Below the pieces are notes generated by a model. It saw nothing but the letters and a program-made list of their open reading frames with translations. It had not been told where the DNA came from and searched no databases. A stretch of DNA of 33,946 nucleotides from Candidatus Omnitrophota bacterium. Its GTDB lineage: Bacteria > Omnitrophota > Gorgyraeia > JABMSB01. Made by a program: the position numbers and the translations under genes. Shown in pieces: positions 17,658 through 26,304 of the stretch. Location of the stretch: NCBI GenBank assembly GCA_013202205.1, contig JABMSB010000087.1, forward strand, positions 1 to 33,946. The letters run 5' to 3'. Positions within the stretch are counted from its first letter, which is position 1, and each line of letters opens with the position of its first letter.

Positions 17658-18842
17658 ATGCTACCAGACAAAAAAGGCCATTTTGAGGAGTTCGGCGGAA
17701 GGTATGTGCCTGAGACGCTGATGTCTGCGCTGGAAGAGCTCACAAAAGAGTATGAAAAGGCAAAACGTGACAAGCGGTTTAAAAAAGAGCTCAACTACTA
17801 TCTACGCCAATACGTAGGACGGCCTACACCACTCTATTTCGCGAGGCGCCTGACAGAGAAGCTGGGAGGCGCGCGCATATATCTTAAGCGTGAGGATCTA
17901 GCGCACACAGGGGCCCACAAGATAAATAATACGATAGGCCAGGCGATCCTCGCTGTTCGTATGGGCAAGAAGCGGATAATAGCCGAGACGGGCGCAGGCC
18001 AGCACGGTGTCGCGACTGCTACGGCCGCGGCGATGTTCGGTCTTGAATGTGAAGTATATATGGGCACAGATGATATCGAGAGGCAATCGCTGAATGTATT
18101 CCGGATGAAACTCCTGGGTGCTAAGGTTTTGCCGGTCACAAGCGGTTCAAAGACACTCAAAGATGCTACTAACGAAGCAATACGCGACTGGGTTACAAAT
18201 GTCTGCACGACACACTATATTATCGGATCGGCTGTTGGGCCACACCCATATCCTGCCATGGTGCGCGATTTCCAGTCTGTTATAGGCAAAGAGGCGAAGC
18301 AGCAGATAGTAAAACAGGTAGGCCGGATTCCGGACTATCTTGTGGCATGCGTAGGAGGAGGTTCAAATTCGATAGGGCTCTTCCACCCGTTTTTTAAGAC
18401 GCGCGCTAAGTTTATAGGTGTTGAGGCCGCGGGTAAGGGATTGACATCAGGCAAACATGCCGCAACCCTTACGAAAGGACGCTTGGGGAGTCTGCATGGA
18501 AGCATGAGTTATCTCCTCCAAAGCGCTGACGGACAGATAAAGATAGCCCATTCAATCTCCGCGGGGTTGGACTATCCGGGTGTGGGGCCGGAACACTCAT
18601 ATTACAAGAAGATAAAGAGGGCGAAGTACGTCGCTGTAACAGATAATCAGGCGCTTGAAGGTTTTAACTTGCTGGCCGAGACAGAGGGGATACTCCCGGC
18701 GCTTGAACCTTCGCACGCGATATACCATTTAAAGAAGTTAGCACCCAAATTGTCCAAAAATCAGGTTATCATACTCTGTCTATCAGGCAGGGGTGACAAG
18801 GATGCCAGTGTAGTAGCTAAGATCCTGGGCGAGAAGATATAA
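17658..18842 (+). CDS. trpB: Tryptophan synthase beta chain
   Basis: TrpB condenses indole and serine with pyridoxal phosphate. The 394-residue protein matches the TrpB1 type in length. The PLP lysine lies in [39 protein letters not shown] and CLSGRGDKD are further family blocks. The N terminus ([19 protein letters not shown]) supports the start. It is followed by trpA after 18 bp, with a good AAGAGGAG site. Confidence 0.98.
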   Translation: MLPDKKGHFEEFGGRYVPETLMSALEELTKEYEKAKRDKRFKKELNYYLRQYVGRPTPLYFARRLTEKLGGARIYLKREDLAHTGAHKINNTIGQAILAVRMGKKRIIAETGAGQHGVATATAAAMFGLECEVYMGTDDIERQSLNVFRMKLLGAKVLPVTSGSKTLKDATNEAIRDWVTNVCTTHYIIGSAVGPHPYPAMVRDFQSVIGKEAKQQIVKQVGRIPDYLVACVGGGSNSIGLFHPFFKTRAKFIGVEAAGKGLTSGKHAATLTKGRLGSLHGSMSYLLQSADGQIKIAHSISAGLDYPGVGPEHSYYKKIKRAKYVAVTDNQALEGFNLLAETEGILPALEPSHAIYHLKKLAPKLSKNQVIILCLSGRGDKDASVVAKILGEKI

Positions 18843-18860
18843 TTTAAGAGGAGACGAGCC

Positions 18861-19658
18861 GTGAATAGAATAGACAAGACTTTTAAGAGACTTAAGAAAA
18901 AGCGCGACAAAGCGTTCATAGCATTTATTACGGCAGGCTACCCGAACCTTTCGGCGACCAAGAGCGTAGTAAAGGAGTTGGCCCAAAGAGGTGCGGATAT
19001 AATTGAGCTGGGTGTCCCTTTTTCAGATCCTTTAGCTGACGGACCGACGATCCAGGCAGCGTCAGAGAGGGCGTTGAAAAATAGAGTGAACCTCAAGTCG
19101 ATATTTCGTCTCGTAAAGGAACTTCGCAAAGATATCCAGACGCCGATAGCCCTTATGACCTACTATAATCCTATATTCAGATATGGGCTTGAGAAGTTCA
19201 CAAAAGACGCATTGCGCGCAGGTGTCGACGGCGTAATAGTGCCTGATCTGCCCATCGATGAAGATTTAGCCTTAAGGAAGGCATTAAGAGGCTCCGGGAT
19301 CAAGGAGATACTGTTTCTGGCTCCAACGAGCACGACCGATAGGATAAAGCAGGCGGCCAGGCGTGCGGGAGGATTCATCTACTATGTCTCTCTTACAGGT
19401 GTCACCGGCGCAAGGAAGAAGTTGCCACAGGAGATAGCCCGCAATGTCCGGCGGATCAAGCAATACACCAAAACACCCGTCTGCGTCGGGTTTGGTATCT
19501 CAGGTCCAAAACAGGCTGAGAAAATAGCAAAGGTGGCCGACGGCGTGATAGTCGGGAGTGTTTTAATAAAAGCGATCACAGAAAATTTTGGCAAGAAGGA
19601 CTTCATAAAAAGAGTAGGAACTATCGCGCGGAACATGGGGAGGGCAGTACACAGATGA
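18861..19658 (+). CDS. trpA: Tryptophan synthase alpha chain
   Basis: TrpA cleaves indole-3-glycerol phosphate and passes indole to TrpB. The 265-residue barrel has the catalytic Glu and Asp in IELGVPFSDPLADGPTIQ, the LMTYYNPIFRYG segment, GVIVPDLPIDE, and the phosphate-binding VGFGISGPKQA. The start is GTG with AAGAGGAG 7 bp upstream. It closes the complete trpEGDCFBA set and overlaps manC by 4 bp, so the transcript evidently continues. Confidence 0.97.
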   Translation: MNRIDKTFKRLKKKRDKAFIAFITAGYPNLSATKSVVKELAQRGADIIELGVPFSDPLADGPTIQAASERALKNRVNLKSIFRLVKELRKDIQTPIALMTYYNPIFRYGLEKFTKDALRAGVDGVIVPDLPIDEDLALRKALRGSGIKEILFLAPTSTTDRIKQAARRAGGFIYYVSLTGVTGARKKLPQEIARNVRRIKQYTKTPVCVGFGISGPKQAEKIAKVADGVIVGSVLIKAITENFGKKDFIKRVGTIARNMGRAVHR

Positions 19659-20737
19659 CCAATTTTTACGCGGTGATAATAGCCGGTGGCGTGGGAGAGC
19701 GCCTGTGGCCGCTCTCAAAGAAGGGCGTGCCAAAGCAGCTCCTGTCACTTACGGGGCGCAGCACACTGGTGCAGGATACATTTGAGCGGATAAAGCCGCT
19801 CTTCCCTAAAGGAAATATTGTTGTAGTAACCCGTCAGGATCAGGCAGCGGCACTGAAGAAACAGATGCCCGCCCTTAAGAGTTCCAATGTTATCGAGGAG
19901 CCGATCGGCAGGAATACGGCAGCAGCGATAGGTTTGGCAGCGATAACTTTGAAGCAGAGAGATCCTAATGGTGTAATGGTCGTCCTGCCGGCCGATGGAC
20001 GTATCATAGATATAGAGGAGTTTCATAAGGATATCCGCTCAGGCAGGAGAATAGCCGAGGCAGGCTGGCTCGTTACTTTCGGCATAAGCCCCGACTACCC
20101 TGCAACAGGTTACGGATACATAAAGAGAGGTACAAGGCTTCCTATTGCCGGCTCACGTGACGTATATAAGATAAAGGGTTTCGTCGAGAAGCCGAGCTTT
20201 GATCGGGCGAGTAAATTGTTGCAGCAGGAGGGTTATTATTGGAATAGTGGTATCTTCTCCTGGACCATACCGACCATACTGGCGAAGATCAAGCGGCATA
20301 TACCTAAACTTTTTACAGGATTATGCCGGATCGAGGAGAGTATTGGCAAGGCCAGCTACAAGTCGACACTAAAGAGAGTTTACGGAGACTTAAATAAGGT
20401 TTCGATAGATAAGGGCATAATGGAGAAGGTGAGCGATGCGGTAGTCATACCATCATCTTTTAGGTGGAGTGACATTGGAAACTGGTCCTCTCTCACAGAT
20501 TTTCACAAGAAGGATAGGGATGATAATGTGATATTAGGGGATCATGTCGGCATAGACACGTCAGGCGTTATCGTTGTCGGAGATAAGGATAAACTTATAG
20601 CGACATGTGGTGTCAACGACCTGATAATAGTCAACAAGGGTGACGTTGTATTGGTCTGCCGCAAGGATAGGGCAGAGGACGTAAAGCGTCTCCACGAAAT
20701 CGTAAAGAAGAAGAACCACTTAAAGAAGTATGTCTGA
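19655..20737 (+). CDS. manC: Mannose-1-phosphate guanylyltransferase
   Basis: This enzyme makes GDP-mannose from GTP and mannose 1-phosphate. The 360-residue product has the nucleotidyltransferase signature GGVGERLWPLSKKGVPKQ, the PIGRNTAAAIGLAA segment, ATGYGYI, KGFVEKP, WNSGIFSW and FRWSDIGNWSSL. The C-terminal isomerase (cupin) domain found in bifunctional ManC/AlgA is absent. The start overlaps trpA as ATGA. GDP-mannose would feed glycan synthesis. A phosphohexomutase gene 3.5 kb downstream in the same run could supply its substrate. Confidence 0.93.
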   Translation: MTNFYAVIIAGGVGERLWPLSKKGVPKQLLSLTGRSTLVQDTFERIKPLFPKGNIVVVTRQDQAAALKKQMPALKSSNVIEEPIGRNTAAAIGLAAITLKQRDPNGVMVVLPADGRIIDIEEFHKDIRSGRRIAEAGWLVTFGISPDYPATGYGYIKRGTRLPIAGSRDVYKIKGFVEKPSFDRASKLLQQEGYYWNSGIFSWTIPTILAKIKRHIPKLFTGLCRIEESIGKASYKSTLKRVYGDLNKVSIDKGIMEKVSDAVVIPSSFRWSDIGNWSSLTDFHKKDRDDNVILGDHVGIDTSGVIVVGDKDKLIATCGVNDLIIVNKGDVVLVCRKDRAEDVKRLHEIVKKKNHLKKYV

Positions 20738-20751
20738 TCTTGAGGTGAGAT

Positions 20752-21186
20752 GTGAGGGTATTAGGCCTTGATGTAGGAGATGTGCGGATCGGGATAGCTG
20801 TGAGTGATGGGCTTAAGATGATTGCCCAGGCGCTCGATACGCTTACAAGAAAAGATGCAAGTAGCGACATGGCAGCCCTTGGGGACATTATAAAGACTAA
20901 TGATGTTGCTGAGGTTGTAGTAGGTTTGCCGCTGAATATGGATGGCTCAAAGGGTCCGCGCGCTGAGCTGGCGATCGCATTTGCAGATAAGATAAAGGGA
21001 TCACTCGGCGTCGCAGTTACGATGTGGGATGAGAGGCTTTCTACTGTTCAGGCGGAGCGCACACTCCTTGACGCTGATATGAGCCGCAGGGGAAGGCGTA
21101 GGGTAATAGATAAGCTGGCAGCCCAACTTATATTGCAGAGCTACCTGGATGCACAGGCTAACAAGAGAGAGGTCGATAATGCCTAA
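20752..21186 (+). CDS. ruvX: Putative pre-16S rRNA nuclease / RuvX (YqgF family)
   Basis: The 144-residue RNase H-fold protein has the family blocks VLGLDVGDVRIGIAVSD, VVGLPLNMDGSKGPRA, MWDERLSTVQAE and a terminal DKLAAQLILQSYL. Acidic residues in LDVGD, DERLST and the final D form the usual metal site. Homologues (YqgF/RuvX) process the 5' end of 16S rRNA in E. coli, and Holliday-junction activity has been proposed. The start is GTG, with TTGAGGTGA upstream. Its 3' end overlaps the next gene by 8 bp if the preferred start of that gene is used. Confidence 0.93.
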   Translation: MRVLGLDVGDVRIGIAVSDGLKMIAQALDTLTRKDASSDMAALGDIIKTNDVAEVVVGLPLNMDGSKGPRAELAIAFADKIKGSLGVAVTMWDERLSTVQAERTLLDADMSRRGRRRVIDKLAAQLILQSYLDAQANKREVDNA

Positions 21187-22453
21187 AGAGGTTAGGTTAG
21201 AGAACGGCTTGAGGGTTGTGGTGGATGAGATGCCGCACATGGAGTCTGTATCTATCGGGGTATGGTGTGGTGTCGGGGGAAGGCATGAGATGAAACGCGT
21301 ATGCGGCATAAGCCATTTCCTGGAACATATAGTATTTAAGGGTTCAGAGAGCTACACCTGTCGCCAGATAAAAGAAGGGATAGAGGGCGTCGGCGGTGCC
21401 TTAAACGGTTTTACCGGCGAGGAGTACACCTGTTTCCTGGCCAAGGTGCCACACGAACATCTTCAAGACGTATTCGCGATACTGGCCGATATGGTCCAGC
21501 ACCCGCGTATAGAGAAAGAAGATGTAGAGAAGGAGAGGCTTGTAATACTCGAAGAGATAAAGATGTACAAGGACCTGCCGTCTCACTACGTCCATGACCT
21601 CTTAAGCGGAGTGCTCTGGCCAAAGCAGCCACTCGGCCGGCCGTTGACCGGTGACGAAAAGAGTATGCATGATATATCGGGGAAGGATTTGCGGGATTAT
21701 AGAAATAAGTTTTACGCGCCTTCTAATTTGGCGGTGGTAGCTTGCGGCGGAGTTAATATGGATGATCTCGCCGAGAAGGCCGAGAAGATCTTTGCATCGA
21801 AAGCTAAATCACGCAAAGCAGTTCAGCACAAACCCGCAGATACGGCGCAAAAGAAGCCCAGGATACTTATCAACTCAAAATCGACCGAGCAGACACACCT
21901 GGCCTTAGGATTTCATAGCCCGTCCAGATTTGATGAGGATAGCTATATAGCAGGGCTGGTAAATATTGTCATGGGCGCTAATATGTCCTCCCGTCTATTT
22001 CAGGAAGTGCGGGAAGCGAGGTCACTTGCTTATGAGATACATTCGAGCGTCAAGGAGTACAATGATACAGGCGCATTCGTTATCAGCGCGGGGATAGACA
22101 ATAAAAATGTGGTGCGTGCCATCGAGGTGGTCGTGGCCCAGCTTAAGAAGATAAAACGTGCGCACGTCTCAAAAGATGAATTTCGAAGGGCCAAAGATTT
22201 CTATAGAGGCCAATTGCGCATGGCGCTTGAGGATACATTAAGCAGGATGCTATGGTTGGGTGAGAAGATTATATCCAAAGAGAAGATATCCCTTTCCCAT
22301 CAGGTCCTTGACATAATAGATAGGATTACGATAGAAGACATAATGCGCGTGGCCAATAAGATATTTATAAAAAGAGGTGCAAACCTGGCGCTGATAGGAC
22401 CGGCAAGTGATAAGATAAGACAGCGCCTGCAAAGATCATTGGAGTCTATTTAA
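21179..22453 (+). CDS. M16 family zinc peptidase (processing-peptidase-like)
   Basis: The zinc site HFLEH at 46-50 has the inverted HxxEH motif of M16 peptidases, with a third ligand Glu in LEEIKMYKD near residue 125. The second half shows the family's non-catalytic domain (EQTHLALGFHS, MSSRLFQEVREARSLAYEIHS). At 424 residues it is a typical single-copy bacterial peptidase of the YmxG/PqqL-like group. I prefer the ATG at 21179 over the track's 21149, because it has GAGAGG 7 bp upstream and gives the usual N terminus with only an 8-bp overlap with ruvX. The substrate is unknown. Confidence 0.92.
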   Translation: MPKEVRLENGLRVVVDEMPHMESVSIGVWCGVGGRHEMKRVCGISHFLEHIVFKGSESYTCRQIKEGIEGVGGALNGFTGEEYTCFLAKVPHEHLQDVFAILADMVQHPRIEKEDVEKERLVILEEIKMYKDLPSHYVHDLLSGVLWPKQPLGRPLTGDEKSMHDISGKDLRDYRNKFYAPSNLAVVACGGVNMDDLAEKAEKIFASKAKSRKAVQHKPADTAQKKPRILINSKSTEQTHLALGFHSPSRFDEDSYIAGLVNIVMGANMSSRLFQEVREARSLAYEIHSSVKEYNDTGAFVISAGIDNKNVVRAIEVVVAQLKKIKRAHVSKDEFRRAKDFYRGQLRMALEDTLSRMLWLGEKIISKEKISLSHQVLDIIDRITIEDIMRVANKIFIKRGANLALIGPASDKIRQRLQRSLESI

Positions 22454-22459
22454 TTTAAG

Positions 22460-23545
22460 ATGAAGGGGTCAATTCGGTTATTTAAAATATTCGGGATAAG
22501 GATCAGCATACACGTAACCTTTCTATTGCTGCCTTTAGTATTTGCGTACTTCTATACCACCCGCGCAGGGATATCGACCGGCGTAAGGGCGGTCTTCTTT
22601 ATACTATTCGTCTTTACCTGTGTCGGCTGCCACGAGCTCTGCCACAGCATAGTGGCAAAGCACTTCGGTATTATAGTAAGTGAGATAACACTTCTCCCCA
22701 TAGGCGGTGTTGCCTCCATGAAATCGATGCCGGAGAAACCGAGCCATGAATTTTTTATAGCGATAGCAGGCCCTTTGTTTAATCTAGTTTTTGGATTTAT
22801 ACTATTTATTATCGTGTATTCGATTTTTGGACTAAAGGTATTAATGCAGCCCTCCTTGAACAGCTGGCCGCAGACTGCCGCATATATGGTCTGGATAAAC
22901 CCCATGCTTGCAATCTTCAATATGATACCGGCCTTTCCTATGGATGGGGGTAGGGTGCTTCGCTCACTCCTGGCCAAGAGGCTCTCTTACAAGCGCGCTA
23001 CCGAGATAGCTGTTAATTTCGGCCATCTCTTTGCTCTTGTTTTCGGTTTTATCGGGTTGACATCGAATCCGCCCCATATCATCCTAATAGTAATAGCCGT
23101 CTTCATCTATATGGCAGCTTCCTCGGAGGAGCTTCAGGTTAGCATAAAGGAGACGATAAAACAATTTATGGTCAAGGATGTCCTGGCGCCCCAATTTACG
23201 TCACTAAAACCGACTACACCCGTATCCAAGATACTGGAGACGAGCCTCCATCGACATCAGGAAGATTTCCCCGTTGTGGATGAGACAAAGCTGGTAGGTT
23301 TTCTGACCCGGTCCGATATTATAATGGCGATACATAGTGGCGGCATGAATACGCTGGCCGAGGATGTTATGCGGAGGGAATTTCCAATAGCATACACGAC
23401 AGATAAATTGACTGCAGTGCAGCAGAAGATGGAATCTTCCGGGCTTAAGGCCATGCCTGTATTAAAAGGCAAGCAGTTGTCCGGTATCATAACCCTTGAG
23501 GATATCTCGCGCGTATATGCGATGATGTCAAAACGAACAAAGTAG
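22460..23545 (+). CDS. M50 family site-2 protease with C-terminal CBS domain pair
   Basis: This is a membrane metalloprotease that cuts within or near the membrane. The zinc motif HELCH lies at 58-62, and the second motif NMIPAFPMDGG at 154-164 supplies the third ligand. Hydrophobic segments around 15-32, 43-60, 98-122, 140-160 and 187-220 fit a SpoIVFB-type core. Residues about 236-355 form two CBS domains (VKDVLAPQFTSLKPTTPVSKIL; AEDVMRREFP), which in relatives bind adenine nucleotides and control activity. It lies 6 bp after the M16 peptidase gene, so the two may act in the same envelope process; that is inference. Confidence 0.9.
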   Translation: MKGSIRLFKIFGIRISIHVTFLLLPLVFAYFYTTRAGISTGVRAVFFILFVFTCVGCHELCHSIVAKHFGIIVSEITLLPIGGVASMKSMPEKPSHEFFIAIAGPLFNLVFGFILFIIVYSIFGLKVLMQPSLNSWPQTAAYMVWINPMLAIFNMIPAFPMDGGRVLRSLLAKRLSYKRATEIAVNFGHLFALVFGFIGLTSNPPHIILIVIAVFIYMAASSEELQVSIKETIKQFMVKDVLAPQFTSLKPTTPVSKILETSLHRHQEDFPVVDETKLVGFLTRSDIIMAIHSGGMNTLAEDVMRREFPIAYTTDKLTAVQQKMESSGLKAMPVLKGKQLSGIITLEDISRVYAMMSKRTK

Positions 23546-23578
23546 AACATTTTTAAACCTGAAAATCAAGGAGAGTAT

Positions 23579-24229
23579 ATGCGGAACGTTTCAAAAAAGG
23601 TGCTGGTAGCGCCAAGTGTGCTTTCAGCAGATTTCGGATCGCTCAAAAAAGATATCGGTGCGGCCAGGAAGGCCGGGGCAGATTGGTTGCACATCGACGT
23701 CATGGATGGCCATTTTGTCCCCAATATAACGATAGGGCCTTTCGTTGTAAAGGCGATACGCAAATGCACACCGCTGGTGCTCGATGTCCACTTGATGATA
23801 GAAGACCCGGCCTTTTATGTTAAGCCGTTTGCCGAAGCCGGAGCCGATTTTATAACATTCCACGTCGAATCGGTAAGGGATCCAAAGGTCGTTATCCGCA
23901 AGATAAAACATCTCGGTAAAAAGGTTGGCATATCCATGAAACCCAATACTGACCTATCGGCTGTGAGGGGCCTGCTCGATATGGTCGACATGGTGCTCCT
24001 TATGACCGTCAATCCCGGGTTTGCCGGGCAGAAGTTTATGAAATCTGTTGTGCCAAAGATACGCGCACTGAGAAAAGTTTATGACGGATATATCCAGGTA
24101 GATGGCGGCATGGGCCCCGGCAATGCAAAACAGGTTATCAGGGCAGGCGCGAATGTGATCGTCGCCGGGACATCCGTATTTAAGACCGATAATTATAAAG
24201 AGGCTATAAGAAAGCTACGCGGATTATAA
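23579..24229 (+). CDS. rpe: Ribulose-phosphate 3-epimerase
   Basis: Rpe interconverts ribulose 5-phosphate and xylulose 5-phosphate in the pentose phosphate pathway. The 216-residue barrel shows APSVLSADFG, the metal-binding HIDVMDGHFVPNITIGP, LDVHLMIEDP, ITFHVE, LMTVNPGFAGQKF and QVDGGMGPGNA. All the expected metal-ligand His and Asp residues are seen. The start has a strong AAGGAGAG. It connects to histidine and tryptophan synthesis only through pentose phosphate and PRPP supply. Confidence 0.97.
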   Translation: MRNVSKKVLVAPSVLSADFGSLKKDIGAARKAGADWLHIDVMDGHFVPNITIGPFVVKAIRKCTPLVLDVHLMIEDPAFYVKPFAEAGADFITFHVESVRDPKVVIRKIKHLGKKVGISMKPNTDLSAVRGLLDMVDMVLLMTVNPGFAGQKFMKSVVPKIRALRKVYDGYIQVDGGMGPGNAKQVIRAGANVIVAGTSVFKTDNYKEAIRKLRGL

Positions 24230-24265
24230 TCTCGCGCGAAAGACTAGGAAGGGGGAAAGGCTAAA

Positions 24266-25720
24266 GTGGGAAAATCAGGGAAAAAGAAAAAAGAGGTAAT
24301 AAAATTCGGCACAGACGGCTGGCGCGCCGTAATCGGCGATACCTACACATATGAAAATGTGCAGGTAGCCGCCCAGGCCATAGCAGAATATGTCAAGACC
24401 CACAAAAATGATGCCAAGCGAAAAAGCGGCAGGGGTGTCGTTGCGCTCGGATATGACACGCGTTTTCAGTCAGATAAGTTTGCAGAGCTGGCCGCATGTG
24501 TATTGGCGGCGAATGGTGTCAAGGTTATCCTGGCCAATGGGCCCACGCCTACACCGGCTGTGAGTTATCTCATCCAGCGAAAGGGGTTGACGGGCGGGGT
24601 GATGATAACGGCAAGCCATAATCCACCACAGTATAATGGCATAAAATATAAAGCATATTACGCAGGTTCTGCCGGCTCGGATATAATTGAAAAGATAGAA
24701 TCTCGGCTCAGGAAGAGCGCCGTTAAGACGATGCTTTTTGATGAAGCCATCGAAAAGCGAAAAATAGTTATTGAGGATATGCGGCCGGCGCACAAGGCCT
24801 TTTTACGTTCATATCTTAACATGAGCTTATTAAAGAGATCTCCGCTCAAAGTGCTTGTCGATATTATGTACGGGACAGGTGATGACTATATCGCAGGCAT
24901 GCTTGCAGGGACGCGGGTGAAGGTGACGACGATGCACACTGAGGCCAATACGTCCTTCGGCGGCATAAATCCCGAACCGATAGAGAAGAACTTAAGGGAA
25001 TTGATCCGGGAGACGAAGAGGGGCCGCTTCGATATAGGGGTTGCTACCGACGGTGACGCGGACAGGGTTGGGGCGGCAAGCCCGGACGGCAGGATTATAT
25101 CGAGCCATACCATAATGGCGCTTATATTACTCCATTTTGTAGAGGATAAGGGCTACAGGGGAGAGGTTGTAAAGACGATATCAGGCTCGACATTGCTTGA
25201 TAGGATATGCCAAAAGCATAGATTAAAGATGCATGAGACACCCGTAGGGTTTAAGTATGTCGCCGAGCTTATGATGACAAGGAATGTCTTAATCGGGGGA
25301 GAGGAGTCCGGAGGCATAGGTTTTAAAGGTTATATGCCTGAGCGGGACGGGACGCTATCCGCCATTTTGCTCCTTGAGATGATGGCGCACAGGCGTAAAG
25401 GTATTCTGCAAATACTGAAGGATGTCGAGGAGGTTTACGGAAAGTTCCGTTACGGGCGCATAGACACGCATTACCCGGAGGATAAGAAGGCGCGGTTGAT
25501 ACCGGCCCTTAAGAAGAAGCACCTTAAGAAGATATTGGGCAAGGATGTCGCTTGTGTCAAGTCCTATGACGGGATAAAGCTTATACGGAGTGATGATAGC
25601 TGGCTTCTTTTACGCCTTTCAGGTACTGAGCCGATATTAAGGATATATGCTGAGGCATCGAGTGACAAAGAAGTGGCGCGGCTATTGGCATTCGGCAAAA
25701 AAGTTGCTAATAACATCTAA
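24266..25720 (+). CDS. Phosphoglucomutase/phosphomannomutase family protein
   Basis: The enzyme moves phosphate between C6 and C1 of a hexose. The 484-residue alpha-D-phosphohexomutase has all four signatures: FGTDGWRAVIGD, the phosphoserine loop TASHNP (Ser117), the metal loop ATDGDADRVGA and the sugar loop GGEESGG. A C-terminal phosphate-binding RLSGTEPILRIY follows. Substrate choice (glucose, mannose or glucosamine) cannot be read safely. Because manC is in the same run, phosphomannomutase activity is a reasonable inference. The start is GTG after a purine-rich GGAAGGGGGAAAGG stretch. Confidence 0.92.
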   Translation: MGKSGKKKKEVIKFGTDGWRAVIGDTYTYENVQVAAQAIAEYVKTHKNDAKRKSGRGVVALGYDTRFQSDKFAELAACVLAANGVKVILANGPTPTPAVSYLIQRKGLTGGVMITASHNPPQYNGIKYKAYYAGSAGSDIIEKIESRLRKSAVKTMLFDEAIEKRKIVIEDMRPAHKAFLRSYLNMSLLKRSPLKVLVDIMYGTGDDYIAGMLAGTRVKVTTMHTEANTSFGGINPEPIEKNLRELIRETKRGRFDIGVATDGDADRVGAASPDGRIISSHTIMALILLHFVEDKGYRGEVVKTISGSTLLDRICQKHRLKMHETPVGFKYVAELMMTRNVLIGGEESGGIGFKGYMPERDGTLSAILLLEMMAHRRKGILQILKDVEEVYGKFRYGRIDTHYPEDKKARLIPALKKKHLKKILGKDVACVKSYDGIKLIRSDDSWLLLRLSGTEPILRIYAEASSDKEVARLLAFGKKVANNI

Positions 25721-25741
25721 CGAAATAAGAGGATTCCTTAT

Positions 25742-26302
25742 ATGACCAATCTTGTATTGGTTAGACACGGCAAGACTGACTGGAATAAGATGGACCGCAT
25801 ACAGGGAGAGCTTGATATACCGCTTAGCATAGAAGGTAGGCGCCAGGCGCAGGAGATGGCGATAAGCCTCTCAAAGATAAAGATAGACGCCATATATTCA
25901 AGCGCGCTTTCCCGCAGCTATGAGACAGCCGAGTATATCGCCCAATACCATGATCTAAAGGTCAAGAAACTAAAGAGCCTCAATGAATTGAATCAGGGTG
26001 TTTGGCAGGGGTTGCGGATAGATGAGATAAAGAAGAGGTATAAGAAGCAGTTCGCTTCATGGCGCACCGCGCCCTTATCGGTAAAGCCGCCGAAGGGTGA
26101 GGGTATGAAGGATGCATATGACAGGATAGTAAATGCAGTCGATAAGATAGTAGAACGCCACAAGGCAGAGACGATCTGTGTGGTATCGCACGAACTTGTT
26201 TCAACCATGATCAGGTGCCATTATCAGGGGTTGGACATAAACCACATTTGGGATTTTGTCCCGGACAACGCGACATGGGAGATGATAGAAGTAACAGATT
26301 AA
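25742..26302 (+). CDS. Histidine phosphatase family protein (phosphoglycerate-mutase-like)
   Basis: The 186-residue protein belongs to the histidine phosphatase superfamily. RHGKTDWN at 8-15 carries the phosphate-accepting His9, IYSSALSRSYETAEYI is the conserved second block, LNELNQGVWQG includes the acid residue, and VVSHELVS has the second catalytic His. The length and sequence fit the small phosphatase group (CobC/GpmB-like) more than cofactor-dependent glycolytic mutases. The substrate is not identifiable. It ends 2 bp before lepA. Confidence 0.88.
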   Translation: MTNLVLVRHGKTDWNKMDRIQGELDIPLSIEGRRQAQEMAISLSKIKIDAIYSSALSRSYETAEYIAQYHDLKVKKLKSLNELNQGVWQGLRIDEIKKRYKKQFASWRTAPLSVKPPKGEGMKDAYDRIVNAVDKIVERHKAETICVVSHELVSTMIRCHYQGLDINHIWDFVPDNATWEMIEVTD

Positions 26303-26304
26303 AT

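Noticed and set aside
21149-21178. Upstream start for the M16 peptidase
   Set aside because: The extension overlaps ruvX by 38 bp and lacks a good site; the ATG at 21179 has GAGAGG at proper spacing.
26215-26304. N-terminal 30-residue extension of lepA
   Set aside because: It overlaps the phosphatase gene and is not like LepA; the ATG at 26305 gives the standard N terminus.
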